Shown here: one piece after another, positions 33,701 to 40,844 of the stretch
How the letters are laid out: each line of letters starts with the position of its first letter
Numbering within the stretch: position 1 is the first letter of the stretch
The notes under the pieces: model-generated
Seen by the model: the letters and a program-made list of their open reading frames with translations, nothing else
Databases searched by the model: none
Told to the model about the DNA's origin: nothing
Translations under genes and position numbers: made by a program
Origin: Atherinomorus stipes
Taxonomy: Eukaryota; Chordata; Actinopteri; Atheriniformes; Atherinidae
Reading direction: 5' to 3'
DNA length: 64,000 nucleotides
Assembly: GCA_023101725.1 (NCBI GenBank)
Contig: JALJCO010003025.1
Coordinates: 1-64,000 of the forward strand

Positions 33701-36602
33701 TTCTGGTCCTGATGGAGGTGTTCCTCCCTGGTTCTGGTCCTGATTGTGGTTTTCCTTCTTGGTTCTGGCTCTGATGGAGGTTTTTCTCTCCACTGTCTCC
33801 CATGCTGCTCAGGATGAAGGACTGAATCAAAGATCTGGTCTAATCCGGTGGTCTCCTGAGCTCAGTCAGTTATAAACCGGTCTGATGTGGATCATGTGAT
33901 CATGGATCTGTAGCTTTAAGAGGACTTGTTGTGAATTCAGATCGTATAAATAAAGTTGAATTAAACATAATTTTGTGGACATGTCTGATTGTTTATCTTT
34001 GTTTAAAACGTGTTTTAAGTTTTTATTGTAGATGAATCAGGGATCACCCTCGGGGACTCCCCCCCCCTCCCAGCAATGCAAGCGCAGTGAGAGAAGCAGT
34101 CGTACCTTCTGTGGATCATCAGCGTACGCCGACAGTCCGGGTTTGATGGCCTTGAACGTCTCGTGGGCCAGTTTGGGAGCTTCTGCAGAAACAGGATCAC
34201 ACACACCGTCACACACAGAGCAGCCCAGCGTGACAAAGACCTCAGTGTGTCTGAAACCATTAAAGCGGGCTGAAATTCCCCGTACTCAGAGCTTTTCACC
34301 ACATTTAACCAGCGTTATCTCTGACTGACCCTGGACCTGTGCCTACATTTGAGCTGTCATTAAGCTCTTAATAACAATCCCGGTCGGTATAACTAACAGG
34401 TGCTGCCATTAGTCCGGTTAGCTCTGATGCTAACAAAGAAGCCAAAACAGCACTCAGCCTGTGGGAGTCAGCTTAGCGGTTAAATGCGATAACGAAGGCA
34501 TTTGGCCGAGCTCGGCAGGAAACTTCCTCTAAGCCTAATAAACCAAAAAGCTCTGAAACACTCTAATGAGTTTGTGTCCATCTAAACTGGCAGCAGCTCC
34601 ACAGCAGCAGGACTTAAAGGCTCAAAGCTCCTCTTGTCTGCCTCAGTCACATCTGGTAATTAATGTTTTGGGCCAACATGTGTGGGTTTTAAATACACTA
34701 AAAGCAGAGCAGCGAGGTCTGCTTTATAAACATGTAGCTTGACCGAAGAGGTTTAACTTCCAAATATCCTGTTTCATATCTCATCTGGGCCACTGAGTGT
34801 TTACAGCAGCTACTAATGAAACACAACGCTTATTATTGTCAGTCGTGGTCAGACGGGCCCCCACAGGCCCCCACAGGCCCCCACGTCCACAGATACTGAA
34901 CACAGGTTGGTTTAAAATCAGCTGATTTACTTCTAAATGACTTCAAACGTCCTGCTGGGTCTCTGTGTGGTGCCAGTGTCTGGAAAAACCGACGCATTTA
35001 AACGCACCACGTTCACACACCACCAACACCTGCACGAGAACATGGAGGGACGGATCATCCCCAGAACCCGGACCTCAACGGGTCTGATAGAGGGACGGAT
35101 CTTCTCCAGAACCCGGACCTCAACGGGTCTGATAGAGGGACGGATCTTCTCCAGAACCCGGACCTCAACGGGTCTGATAGAGGGACGGATCTTTTCCAGA
35201 ACCTGGACCACAACGGGTCTGATGGAGAGACGGATCTTCCCCAGAACCCGGACCTCAATGGGTCTGATGGAGGGATGGATCTTCTCCAGAACCCGGACCT
35301 CAACTGGTCCGATGGAAGGACGGATCTTCTCCAGAACCCGGACCTCAACGGGTCTGATGGAGAGACGGATCTTCTCCAGAACCTGGACCTCAACTGGTCC
35401 GATGGAGGGGTGAATCTTCCCCAAAGCCTGGACCTCAAAGGGTCCGATGGAGGGACAGATCTTCTCCAGAACCTGGACCACAACGGGTCCGATGGAGGGA
35501 CAGATCTTCTCCGGAACCCGGACCTCAACGGGTCCGATGGAGGGACAGATCCTCCCCAGAACCCGGACCTCAACGGGTCCAATGGAGGGACGGCTCTTCC
35601 CCAGAACCCGGACCTCAGCGGGTCCGATGGAGGGACGGATCTGTTCCATCAGTGTGGGATCATTCAATTCAATGACTCAACTACTTCCTGAACTTCAGCA
35701 GCTACTTTGCCTCTTGTCTTTCATTACTGGACAAACTGATTAATCCAGTTGTGTCAGGCCGTTGTCCTCGTGGTTACTGAGGTCAGACACACCTGGATTA
35801 ATCAAATCGACCAATAATGAAAGACAGGAGAAGCAGGAGCTGGTTTAAGTTAGGAAGTGGTGGAGTTGTGCATAAAGCCCATTCTATTCAACTTGATTTG
35901 TAAAGCGCCAACTCATGACAATGCCACCTCAGGGTGCTTAACATTTAGACTGAAAATGGAACAAAAGGCAAAGAAGAACTTTGGAAAGTCCTTCATGGAT
36001 CCTTGGGAACTGGTCCTGGGGAACTGGTCTTGGGGAACTGGTACTAGAGACGACTGAAAGAGACGACAGAAAGCTTCTCTACGACTGCAAAGAAAAATAA
36101 AGCTGCTCAGACCAAATATTCACTTTAAGCTCCTTAGAGCTGAAAACTCTGTTTCTGCCTCATAATCTGTATTTATGTTTGTTTTAATACATCACTGCTG
36201 CTCTTTCCCAGTTCCCTGGAAATATAAAAAGAAACAAGTCTGGATCAGGACTGATTGTTTTAAATGTTTAAAAAAAAAATGAATGAATGAATGAATGCGA
36301 GATAAAATAATCAGCACTAAACAATATGACCGGTGTTGTTCACCGTCCTCTGCTGTACCTTTGTTCTCCATCTGGAACTTGAAGATGTGGATTCTGGTCC
36401 CGGTGCTCCCGGCATCGAACATGATGCCGTACTGGAAGCGAGGCGGCTCGTCATCTCCGGTGCTGCCTGAGCCGGGCCGGAGGTGTGGAGGTAATCTGTA
36501 GGCGGCGCTCTTGGAGGTGGAATAATGATGCTTCACGAACATGAGGTAGGCGAGCAGGCAGCCCACGAAGATGAAGACTCCGGCCAGTTTTGGTTTCTTC
36601 AT
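12680..36602 (-). CDS. entpd6: entpd6, ectonucleoside triphosphate diphosphohydrolase 6 (13 coding exons, complete)
   Basis: Joined coding exons (given separately) total 1308 bp, a 435-residue protein plus TGA. It is a GDA1/CD39-family enzyme that hydrolyses nucleoside diphosphates and triphosphates (the mammalian protein prefers diphosphates) in the Golgi lumen or secreted. Seen here: basic N-terminus, one hydrophobic segment at about residues 7-23 (signal anchor), then apyrase conserved regions ACR1 [14 protein letters not shown] (59-72), ACR2 [14 protein letters not shown] (132-145), ACR3 SIMDGTDEG (173-181, catalytic Glu180), ACR4 [14 protein letters not shown] (204-217) and ACR5 [10 protein letters not shown] (334-343). 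A sequon N240-N-T lies after MF. ENTPD6 is chosen over ENTPD5 because of the membrane anchor, the ELVSPCLPP segment and the [15 protein letters not shown] ending. Human ENTPD6 is 484 residues; the difference is mostly at the N-terminus. ATG 36602 is the first in-frame Met; an in-frame TGA lies just upstream at 36609-36611. Confidence 0.95.
12835..12947 (-). CDS. entpd6: entpd6 coding exon 12
   Basis: 113 bp, acceptor CCTGCAG, donor AGG|GTGAGT. Encodes (V)[17 protein letters not shown] then [20 protein letters not shown], matching the family's PFSCMDLTYVSLLLQEFGF block with its conserved Cys. Ends in phase 0. Confidence 0.95.
13245..13301 (-). CDS. entpd6: entpd6 coding exon 11
   Basis: 57 bp, acceptor GCGTTCAG, donor AGAG|GTGAGG. 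Encodes (D)[18 protein letters not shown], aligning with DAEKGGSLVVGDFEIAAK of ENTPD6. Phase 1 at both ends. Confidence 0.9.
13560..14335. repeat. AT-rich higher-order tandem repeat, entpd6 intron 10
   Basis: Built from variants of TAATACTACATACTGTACTA and AAGTCATAATACTATTACT. A 22-bp perfect palindrome (arms TTATCTCATAA / TTATGAGATAA) sits at 13859-13880 and 13987-14008, and a near copy at 14115, giving an exact 128-bp spacing. A second block (TCTAATAATTATGAG) recurs at 13771 and 14243. Confidence 0.85.
14586..14601. promoter_or_regulatory. X-box-like palindrome GGTAACCATGGCAACC
   Basis: Close match to the RFX-factor consensus GTTGCCATGGCAAC, in entpd6 intron 10. Similar sites are GTTACCATGGAAAC (28684-28697, intron 4) and GGTTGCCATGGCGAT (about 62299). 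The role is unknown. Confidence 0.3.
14690..14830 (-). CDS. entpd6: entpd6 coding exon 10 (ACR5)
   Basis: 141 bp, acceptor GTTTCAG, donor ATCG|GTAAGA. Encodes [20 protein letters not shown] then the ACR5 region [18 protein letters not shown]. It is separated from exon 9 by a 78-bp intron. Phase 1 at both ends. Confidence 0.95.
14909..15010 (-). CDS. entpd6: entpd6 coding exon 9, behind a TG/CG-repeat acceptor
   Basis: 102 bp, donor GCAG|GTACGG. Encodes [17 protein letters not shown] then [16 protein letters not shown]. The acceptor GTGTGTGCAG is the end of a 90-nt TG/CG repeat rather than an ordinary pyrimidine tract. Both ends are phase 1, so skipping would remove 34 residues in frame. Confidence 0.93.
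15011..15104. repeat. (CA)n/(CG)n alternating purine-pyrimidine tract abutting entpd6 exon 9
   Basis: ACACAC and GCGCAC/GCATGC runs with almost no interruption. On the transcribed strand it is TG/CG repeat ending GTGTGTGCAG|TAGGGG, so the repeat itself supplies the 3' splice site. It is prone to form Z-DNA and to change length. Confidence 0.9.
15151..15361. mobile_element. hAT-type miniature element, entpd6 intron 8
   Basis: Termini CAGTGGTGACCAAGTCCAGT and, inverted, CAGAGGTGGCCAAGTCCAGT, 211 bp, nearly a hairpin. The flanking 8-mers (CAGTGAGG / CAGTAAAC) match at five positions, fitting a decayed 8-bp hAT target duplication. Same family as 49145-49352. Confidence 0.7.
16254..16318 (-). CDS. 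entpd6: entpd6 coding exon 8
   Basis: 65 bp, acceptor TCTGCAG, donor CCCT|GTATGT. Encodes (S)[19 protein letters not shown] then [18 protein letters not shown] is a strongly conserved ENTPD6 block. Ends in phase 1. Confidence 0.94.
16449..16528 (-). CDS. entpd6: entpd6 coding exon 7
   Basis: 80 bp, acceptor TGTGCAG, donor CACAG|GTGAGC. Encodes [17 protein letters not shown] then NNTHTVYTH, matching the family's FNRTYKLYSHSYLG region. It contains the potential N-glycosylation site N240. Ends in phase 2. Confidence 0.93.
17101..17257 (+). mobile_element. short SINE/LINE 3'-end insertion inside the Tc1 relic
   Basis: Inserted between duplicated CACTTTGG (17093-17100 and 17258-17265). It contains GCAGCTGTGGCTACATACGT and GAGCACTTTGAGTGCC...GCGCGATATAAATC, a tail module common in fish retroposons, and ends in a TTATTATTATT run. 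The target duplication is perfect. Confidence 0.7.
17481..19320. repeat. 29-bp minisatellite, entpd6 intron 6 (about 48 copies, interrupted)
   Basis: Unit GATGAGGTGGAACGGGACAT + TCTCATCCT, with GATGTGG and AGAGATT variants. About 33 copies lie before and 14-15 after the hAT element at 18456-18887. Both edges run into Tc1 transposase sequence, and the unit matches the transposase segment GATGTGGTGGAACGGGAGAT..., so the array arose from that gene. Confidence 0.92.
18456..18887. mobile_element. hAT-type non-autonomous element inside the minisatellite
   Basis: 432 bp with perfect 16-bp terminal inverted repeats TAGGGATGGGCGATAT / ATATCGCCCATCCCTA. It is flanked by a perfect 8-bp duplication TGAGGTGG (18448-18455, 18888-18895) taken from the minisatellite unit. 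It has no transposase frame. Confidence 0.92.
19894..19982 (-). CDS. entpd6: entpd6 coding exon 6 (ACR4)
   Basis: 89 bp, acceptor TTTTTCAG, donor GAG|GTGAGA. Encodes [10 protein letters not shown] followed by ACR4 [14 protein letters not shown] and SPHDE; the GGGSTQ loop contacts the nucleotide phosphates in this family. Ends in phase 0. Confidence 0.95.
20278..20963. repeat. long inverted repeat (foldback), entpd6 intron 5
   Basis: Arms 20278-20525 and 20706-20963 (about 250 bp each, more than 90% alike by eye), with a 180-bp spacer. The left arm begins ATAGATGCACACCGCAAAAT; the right arm ends with the complement, ATTTTGCGGTGTGTATCTAT. As intron RNA it would form one long hairpin. Confidence 0.9.
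21010..21644. mobile_element. terminal-inverted-repeat element (AGGGTGCATTCACAC), entpd6 intron 5
   Basis: Starts AGGGTGCATTCACACCAGG and ends CCAGTGTGAATGCACCCT, 635 bp, non-coding. No clean target duplication is seen, so the superfamily (PIF/Harbinger-like is possible) is left open. Confidence 0.7.
21752..22518. mobile_element. TTAA-flanked (Kolobok-like) element, entpd6 intron 5
   Basis: TTAA duplications at 21748-21751 and 22519-22522. Termini AGGGGAAACTCAGTAACTT and, inverted, AGCAGAACTCAGTAACTT. 767 bp, non-coding, with a C homopolymer at about 21843-21860. Confidence 0.8.
22794..22970. mobile_element. hAT-type miniature element remnant, entpd6 intron 5
   Basis: CAGTAGTGGGGAAACCTGGT then CCTCGAGGGCTGCAG, the usual start of a common fish hAT-derived element, with ATGAGGTGTGTAGGAGCAGG toward the other end. 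The right terminus is not intact. Confidence 0.5.
23141..23176 (-). CDS. entpd6: entpd6 coding exon 5 (36-bp microexon)
   Basis: Only 36 bp, acceptor CACCAG, donor ACAG|GTAAAA. Encodes (G)[11 protein letters not shown](G), the conserved segment between ACR3 and ACR4. Both ends are phase 1, so skipping would keep frame but remove a conserved strand. Easily missed by automatic gene callers. Confidence 0.93.
24036..25645. repeat. 29-bp minisatellite, entpd6 intron 4 (about 55 copies)
   Basis: Unit GATGGTGTGGGACTGGATCA + GGGTTCTGT, alternating with GATGGAATGGG and GATGGTGTAGG variants. No transposon is recognised at its edges. The variants interleave in a non-random order that suggests multi-unit amplification. 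Confidence 0.93.
25701..25911. mobile_element. hAT-type miniature element, entpd6 intron 4
   Basis: Termini CAGGGATCACC / GGTGATCCCTG, 211 bp, largely self-complementary. Flanking 8-mers ATCTGGAG / ATCTAAAG (6 of 8 alike) fit a hAT target duplication. Confidence 0.75.
25912..27600. other. entpd6 intron 4, apparently unique sequence
   Basis: No exon or known repeat seen. 26400-27000 has balanced composition and TAAT/ATTA-rich words, and no sign of a mobile element. Confidence 0.35.
27624..27954. mobile_element. TTAA-flanked element, entpd6 intron 4
   Basis: TTAA at 27620-27623 and 27955-27958. Termini AGCAACCTTTAACGATCTTGCATT-like and inverted AGCAACCCTTACCGATGTTGCATT-like. 331 bp, non-coding. 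Confidence 0.75.
27955..29220. other. entpd6 intron 4, no gene
   Basis: Non-coding intron sequence with no clear repeat apart from an X-box-like site at 28684-28697. Confidence 0.4.
29223..29255. repeat. (CCTGGT)n hexanucleotide repeat
   Basis: About five and a half perfect CCTGGT units in entpd6 intron 4. Confidence 0.9.
29377..29571. repeat. 24-bp minisatellite 100 bp from entpd6 exon 4
   Basis: About eight copies of GACCAGCTGACCCAGGTCCC + AACA, with CAGAACAG and CTACAG variants. 24 bp is a whole number of codons, which explains long open frames (PADPGPNR) that are not genes. Confidence 0.9.
29675..29750 (-). CDS. entpd6: entpd6 coding exon 4 (ACR3)
   Basis: 76 bp, acceptor TGTCCAG, donor GAAG|GTAATG. 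Encodes [15 protein letters not shown] then [10 protein letters not shown]; Glu180 in ACR3 is the family's catalytic base. Ends in phase 1. Confidence 0.95.
30590..31285. repeat. unclassified interspersed repeat, entpd6 intron 3
   Basis: Contains CCCCATAGACTCCCATGTTA, AAGGGCGTGTCCTTATGACA, GACCGGAAGCTCCGCC and ends near TATATACAGTCTATGG, words frequent in fish interspersed repeats. A CpG-rich stretch with GGCAAGATGGCGAC lies at 31130-31205. Boundaries are approximate. Confidence 0.5.
31945..32088 (-). CDS. entpd6: entpd6 coding exon 3 (ACR2)
   Basis: 144 bp, phase 0 at both ends, acceptor CTGTCAG, donor AGG|GTGAGA. Encodes residues 108-155, including ACR2 ([14 protein letters not shown]) followed by [10 protein letters not shown]. 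Confidence 0.95.
32580..33790. repeat. 31-bp minisatellite, entpd6 intron 2 (about 40 copies)
   Basis: Unit TGGTCCTGATGGAGGTTTTC + CTCCCTGATTC (31 bp, measured 32641 to 32672 to 32703), with short units lacking GAGG. The period is not a multiple of three and no unit carries a minus-strand stop in any phase, so frames of up to 266 codons cycle through three peptides. I read it as non-coding. Confidence 0.92.
34106..34182 (-). CDS. entpd6: entpd6 coding exon 2
   Basis: 77 bp, acceptor TTCTGCAG, donor AAG|GTACGA. With the base from exon 1 it reads [20 protein letters not shown] and ends ADDPQK, matching the conserved [14 protein letters not shown] stretch after ACR1. Ends in phase 0. Confidence 0.93.
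34183..35040. other. entpd6 intron 1, apparently unique part
   Basis: Non-coding. There is a short GGGCCCCCACA triplication at about 34855-34885. No transposon recognised. Confidence 0.4.
35046..35645. repeat. 45-bp minisatellite, entpd6 intron 1 (about 13 copies)
   Basis: Unit AGGGACGGATCTTCTCCAGA + ACCCGGACCTCAACGGGTCTGATAG type, exact 45-bp spacing (35046, 35091, ...). 45 bp is 15 codons, so open frames run through it on both strands (minus strand repeats [15 protein letters not shown]). No start context, splice link or known domain supports coding. Confidence 0.92.
35685..35868. mobile_element. foldback miniature element, entpd6 intron 1
   Basis: Imperfect inverted halves: CTTTCATTACTGG...GATTAATCCAG and, inverted, CTTTCATTATTGG...GATTAATCCAG. 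Outer ends ACTACTTCCTGAACTT / CCACTTCCTAACTT. hAT-like in style; no clear target duplication. Confidence 0.6.
36281..36298. repeat. (GAAT)n microsatellite
   Basis: Tandem GAATGAATGAATGAATGAATG in entpd6 intron 1, 60 bp from the exon 1 donor. Confidence 0.85.
36359..36602 (-). CDS. entpd6: entpd6 coding exon 1 (start, membrane anchor, ACR1)
   Basis: Starts ATGAAGAAACCA and encodes residues 1-81 plus one base. It carries the hydrophobic segment and ACR1 (phosphate-binding loop DAGSTGTR). The donor is AAAG|GTACAG. A CACAG acceptor just upstream (exon boundary near 36612) fits a short 5'UTR stretch joined to an upstream non-coding exon. Confidence 0.93.
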
Positions 36603-36624
36603 CCTCAATCATTCTGTGCAGAGC

Positions 36625-38783
36625 TGCAAGAGCTGCCAACCAAAAACCATTCATTGATACTCAAATTTAAATCTTCATTTACAAACAAACATTTCAAACT
36701 AAACTTCAAACACAAAAGAAAGACAAACATTTCACACATAAAATCAAATCCATCTAAGTTCAAAAAGTGTAAAGGATGAAGTAAAAGACTTTTAAAGTCT
36801 GAGCTCTTTTGTCAACAATAACTTAAACTTTGAGACCGTTTCAGTATTTCATGAAGATATTTAGCACATCACAAACTGTAATATCCAATCAAATCCACGT
36901 TACTTTTTTTTCTAGCATATTATTAAACAACATGGTTGCCAAGGTGCTGCACGAATAAAACAAAAGACTTCCCATACACAGCCAGATATTCTGCCATTAA
37001 GACTTGAGAAAAATTTTTTAAAAAATATGTCTGAAATATAGGAAAGAAATCTAAAAACTAAAACATTAAAATGCAGAAATCAACTCATCAAAATCTAATG
37101 AGAGGAATGTGAAAAGTAGAATACACTGAAAGAAACTAAAAGGCTAAAAATAAAAGACTAAAAGAAATTTAAAGTCCAAAATAAACAATGACACCCGATC
37201 ATGATGCGTCAGATACACATTATACATTTTTTTATTAATGTCGTAGCTTGTATCATATTTTCTTTAACATATAATTTCTTATTTGCTTAAATCTACATAT
37301 TGTTTGATGTTTTATGTCTTCACTGCAGTTTTTCCATAACTCAACAAATGTTGTTGAGATGCTGTGAAGTTCAGTGTCTGTTCTCTCAGCTGCTTTTCTT
37401 TAACAACCGTGTTCCTCTCGGACTGAATTTACTTTCCTAAAACTGGGAAAAGCTTTTGGATCCTGTTTGGAATGAATTAGTTCCCATGTAAACAATTGCC
37501 CTCAAATCCTCAATGATTTTATTGTAAGCGTAGCTGATGACTCATTAATCAGGTGTGTTTGCACAAGATCACAGTGCTCTGAAATTGACAAATTAGCTGG
37601 ATCAGATATCGGGTGAATTTGGCCGATCCAGTCATTTCTGTTTTTATTACAATAATAAATGTACACTTTATTTCTTAATAAATAAATCTGTTAATTTGTT
37701 ACCTTTTTTAAACATGGCTTAATGTTTATGTTAGTCTGACACTTTCACTCACATGGCAAGGTATACGCTCCATTTATTTGACAGTATCAGATCGGTATCG
37801 GTATCAGATTAGATGGGAAAAACTGGATGGTGCATCTCTATCTGGTCCACACCGGCCTGGTTCTTCGTCATCCCGAGACGGACTCAGACAGATGAGTGAT
37901 GACGACACTCCTCCTACCTAACAGCATTGCCCACAACATATCTAAATAGTACACAATGTGCTAGAATAAGCTCAACCTAAACATCTAAGACAAACAAAAC
38001 AAATTTGAATAAAACTTTGTTGTTTTTGTAAAGAACTGCAATTGACTGACATATTTCTGAATTAATATAGTTTCTCTTGGCTGTTTTCAGGATAAAGCAA
38101 CAGTAACACAATAACACTTTCCCCTCCACCATCATTATGGTCAGGTTTATGTGAATGTTTATTTATTTATAGGATAAACCCCTTGAGATTAACCATCTCG
38201 TTATCAAGGGGGTCCCCAATATTTTCCACAAAAACGGCAAAACAAGACAGCTGCAGCAGAACAAATATTTAACAGTATAATGTAAACATACACAAACATA
38301 CAGACAAAACACGAAGAATAGAAAAACAAAAATAAAATAACATAACAGATGATATGGACCGGATCGAAGATGGAAGATTGTTCCAGTCAGAGGGTGCTCT
38401 ATATCTAAATGAAAAGTTTCCAGTATGCTTATGGATTCAAGGCTCAACAAAAACCACTTTTGAGGTGAGATGAACAGGTGAGTCACAGCAAACAGTAAAC
38501 TTGGTTCCTGCTGGTTTCACCAGAATCCCATCAAACACCAGTTAGCAGATACGTGGATGAAGTCATTTCATAACCGTGGAGGTAAAACAGCTTTATGACT
38601 GTGTCAAACACATCGGCGTTAAGAATAAAACCCGCAGGAATGTTGAGTTTGGTGTGAAGTTGTGGAAGAATAAAACTGGGAGTCCTCGTGCTAACAGGAA
38701 GCTCGTTAACCAGGTTACGGGTTAATTTGTAATCTCAGGTGAACTACCAGCCGGTGAGCGAACAGTAAAAATGGTATGTTTAC
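36625..38783 (-). other. candidate entpd6 intron 0 / upstream DNA
   Basis: AT-rich non-coding sequence with no supported exon. It contains a repeat at 38160-38480 whose minus-strand end has a hairpin (CCCCTTGAGAT with ATCTCGTTATCAAGGGG) followed by a TAAATAAA tail, resembling the 3' end of a LINE or SINE. A fragment near 37790-37845 has GATCGGTATCGGTATC and GGTGCATCTCTA, like a worn hAT-type terminus. Confidence 0.4.
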
Positions 38784-38940
38784 CTACCGAGAAGAAACTG
38801 TCAGCCGCTCCGATAATTCAACACTTCCACCACTTCTTCCCTCATTCTTCCACTGACAGTACGGCGCTTCCTGATGACGTCAGTGCCACCGGCCACATCG
38901 GTGACGTGGCGGCGTCCGCGCTGGCGGCCATCTTGTCACA
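38784..38940 (-). promoter_or_regulatory. candidate entpd6 promoter and non-coding first exon (CRE, YY1 motif)
   Basis: A CpG-rich patch in otherwise CpG-poor sequence, 2.2 kb upstream of the start codon. It has a palindromic CRE TGACGTCA at 38875-38882, a second TGACGTGG at 38902-38909, and on the minus strand AAGATGGCCGCC (38923-38934), the YY1 motif typical of vertebrate transcription starts. It ends in a good donor, GGTAG|GTAAAC (exon end about 38784; CTCG|GTAGGT at 38788 is the alternative). This would splice to the CACAG acceptor in front of the entpd6 start. The first-exon role is inferred from position and motifs. Confidence 0.5.
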
Positions 38941-39099
38941 GTCAGCTTACCCACTCATTACACTGTTGCACTGCATGTACTATTGCACAACCACAACTTG
39001 CTCAGTTTCCGAACGATTTTCAAACGGTTTGGTTAATTGTAAACCTCAGAGAAGTAGTTCTGAAACTACTTACCTCTGCATACCTTTTTACAGGTTGTG

Positions 39100-39290
39100 T
39101 TGTAGTCGAGATCCCACCACCAAGACCTAACAGACCAGGGACCGAGACCAAGACATTACCCAGTCTTGTAGGCTACTCTGTCTTGTACCCAGTGTCTTGG
39201 TCTTGGTCCCTGCGAAACGACTTGGTCTTGTCTCGGTAATGCCTTGGTCTTGGTACTTCGTCTAGTCTTGGTCTTGGTGGTGTAGTCTTT
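39100..39290. repeat. GTCTTGGTCTTGG-rich interspersed repeat
   Basis: Opposed CCAAGAC and GTCTTGG clusters (GGGACCGAGACCAAGACATT against CTTGGTCTTGGTCCC) give a self-complementary element of about 190 bp. Family not identified. Confidence 0.45.
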
Positions 39291-39339
39291 CATGTAATAA
39301 CACATTTTTTTGTGTACATTTTTAAAACATTTCTCCTAA

Positions 39340-39757
39340 GAATGCAGTCTGTTGAACCAGCTTACCTGCTAAGACCAGCTGAAACCATCATCCAGTCTAT
39401 TCAACCAACTAAATCGTCAACCAGCCCACTGAACCAGCTAAAACCAACTAAAACCACCAACCACCCTATTCTACCAGCTAAGACCTTCTGAAACCATCAT
39501 CCAACCTGTTCAACCAGCTAAGACCATCTAAAACCATCAACCAGCTAAAACCATCAGCCACCCTATTCTACCAGCTAAGACCATCTGAAACCATCAACCA
39601 GCTAAATCCACTAAGACCATCTAAAACCATCTACCAGACAGTTTTTCCCAGCTAAAACCATCTAACCAACCAGCTAAAACCATCAACCAGCCTGATAAAC
39701 CAGCTAAAACTATCAACCATCTTAAGCTGGTCTTAGCTGGTTTTTTCAGCAGGGTTA
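39340..39757. repeat. degenerate ACCAGCTAAAACCATC tandem repeat
   Basis: Irregular repeats of CCAGCTAAGACCATCTGAAA / CCATCAACCAGCTAAAACC, closing with AAGCTGGTCTTAGCTGGTTT, which inverts the repeat word. This is a common fish repeat type. Confidence 0.8.
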
Positions 39758-39782
39758 CAACACTACGTTGCTGTATGGTTAA

Positions 39783-40581
39783 AGGTGCCATGACATCAAA
39801 TTTCACTTTTCTGGGGTTTTGGGTGTATAATATGATCTATTGTGCACTGATGAGGCCATGTGAATGTCCAGAGTGAGAATCAAAGTTCCTGTTTATGGTC
39901 TGTCAGCTTTGTCTCTCTGCTCAGAAACAGTTGAATCAGACAGCAGGCTATCATTCTACGTAGTTCTATCATTCTACGTAGTTCTATCATTCTACGTAAT
40001 TTAATTGCTCCAATAAGAGCACACTATCAAGTAAACAGCGCCACCCCTCTCTCTCTCCTAACGGTTGATGCACCGTCCGCTCCCCCCCTCCCCTCCCTGT
40101 CTGATTCAGCTGCATGTGGAGCTAGTAGTAACTTCTCTGCAGTCAGGTCTGGGTTTTCAAACAAATGGATTTAAAAGCAAACTTCTGCAGCAACACTGAG
40201 GGAGGGGGCCACAACCTTGTCATTACCTGTAAGTTTATTTATTTTCTAAATGCTGTCTTGTCTGATAAACGTAGCTCTCACTGTCTGAAGTGCCCATGTT
40301 GCTAGCAGTTAGCCTTTAGCAAACTCCGATCGCAGCTTGACCTACATTCTCCAAATAAGGTCATAGCGAAATAAGGTGTAGCCAATCAAAATGAAGTCAA
40401 CGTGGTCTCCGGGTAAAGCTCCATATCATCACCGGACCCAACTGTATTACTGAGGAAGTCAGGTCTGGCGTTTCAAAACAATACTCCGCTGTAAAAAATG
40501 CCGTTTTTTTCTTTGGAGTATTTACATATACAGTAATGCCAACAACATAAACTAGTTTTTAACTGTTATGTCATCACTCCT
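39783..40581. mobile_element. TTAA-flanked (Kolobok-like) element, 799 bp
   Basis: TTAA at 39779-39782 and 40582-40585. Termini AGGTGCCATGACATCAAATT and, inverted, AGGAGTGATGACATAACAG. No transposase frame. Contains a triplicated ATTCTACGTAGTTCTATC at about 39950-40000. Half-ends of the same family are at 42195-42213 and 51969. Confidence 0.8.
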
Positions 40582-40844
40582 TTAACTTATTGATTAACCA
40601 GAGTCTGGTCTCTGCCATGAGTTTTGTTACATTCGGTTAATATATAATTAACCACAAGAGACTGTACTCTCACCAGTTCCCTTCAGTGTACACCTCAGAC
40701 TTCCAGTACAATTCGTGAGTCCTGCATCTGTAGAAATACTGATTACTCTGCAGCGGTGGGGAGTATCAACAGTGGCATATCTAGGAAATATATGAACAAT
40801 ATTGGCTTCAAAAGTAGGGATGGTCATAGGCTACTTCGATACCA

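Noticed and set aside
34933..35667. 244-codon open frame on the minus strand
   Set aside because: It is the 45-bp minisatellite read in frame; both strands are open, as expected for any stop-free unit of 15 codons.
12680..36602. Assignment as ENTPD5 instead of ENTPD6
   Set aside because: ACR3 SIMDG(T/S)DEG fits both, but the N-terminal anchor without signal peptide, ELVSPCLPP, and the [12 protein letters not shown] ending match ENTPD6.
36602..36608. Upstream TTG as a start for entpd6
   Set aside because: Non-AUG and directly preceded by TGA; the ATG at 36602 gives the expected basic N-terminus before the membrane segment.
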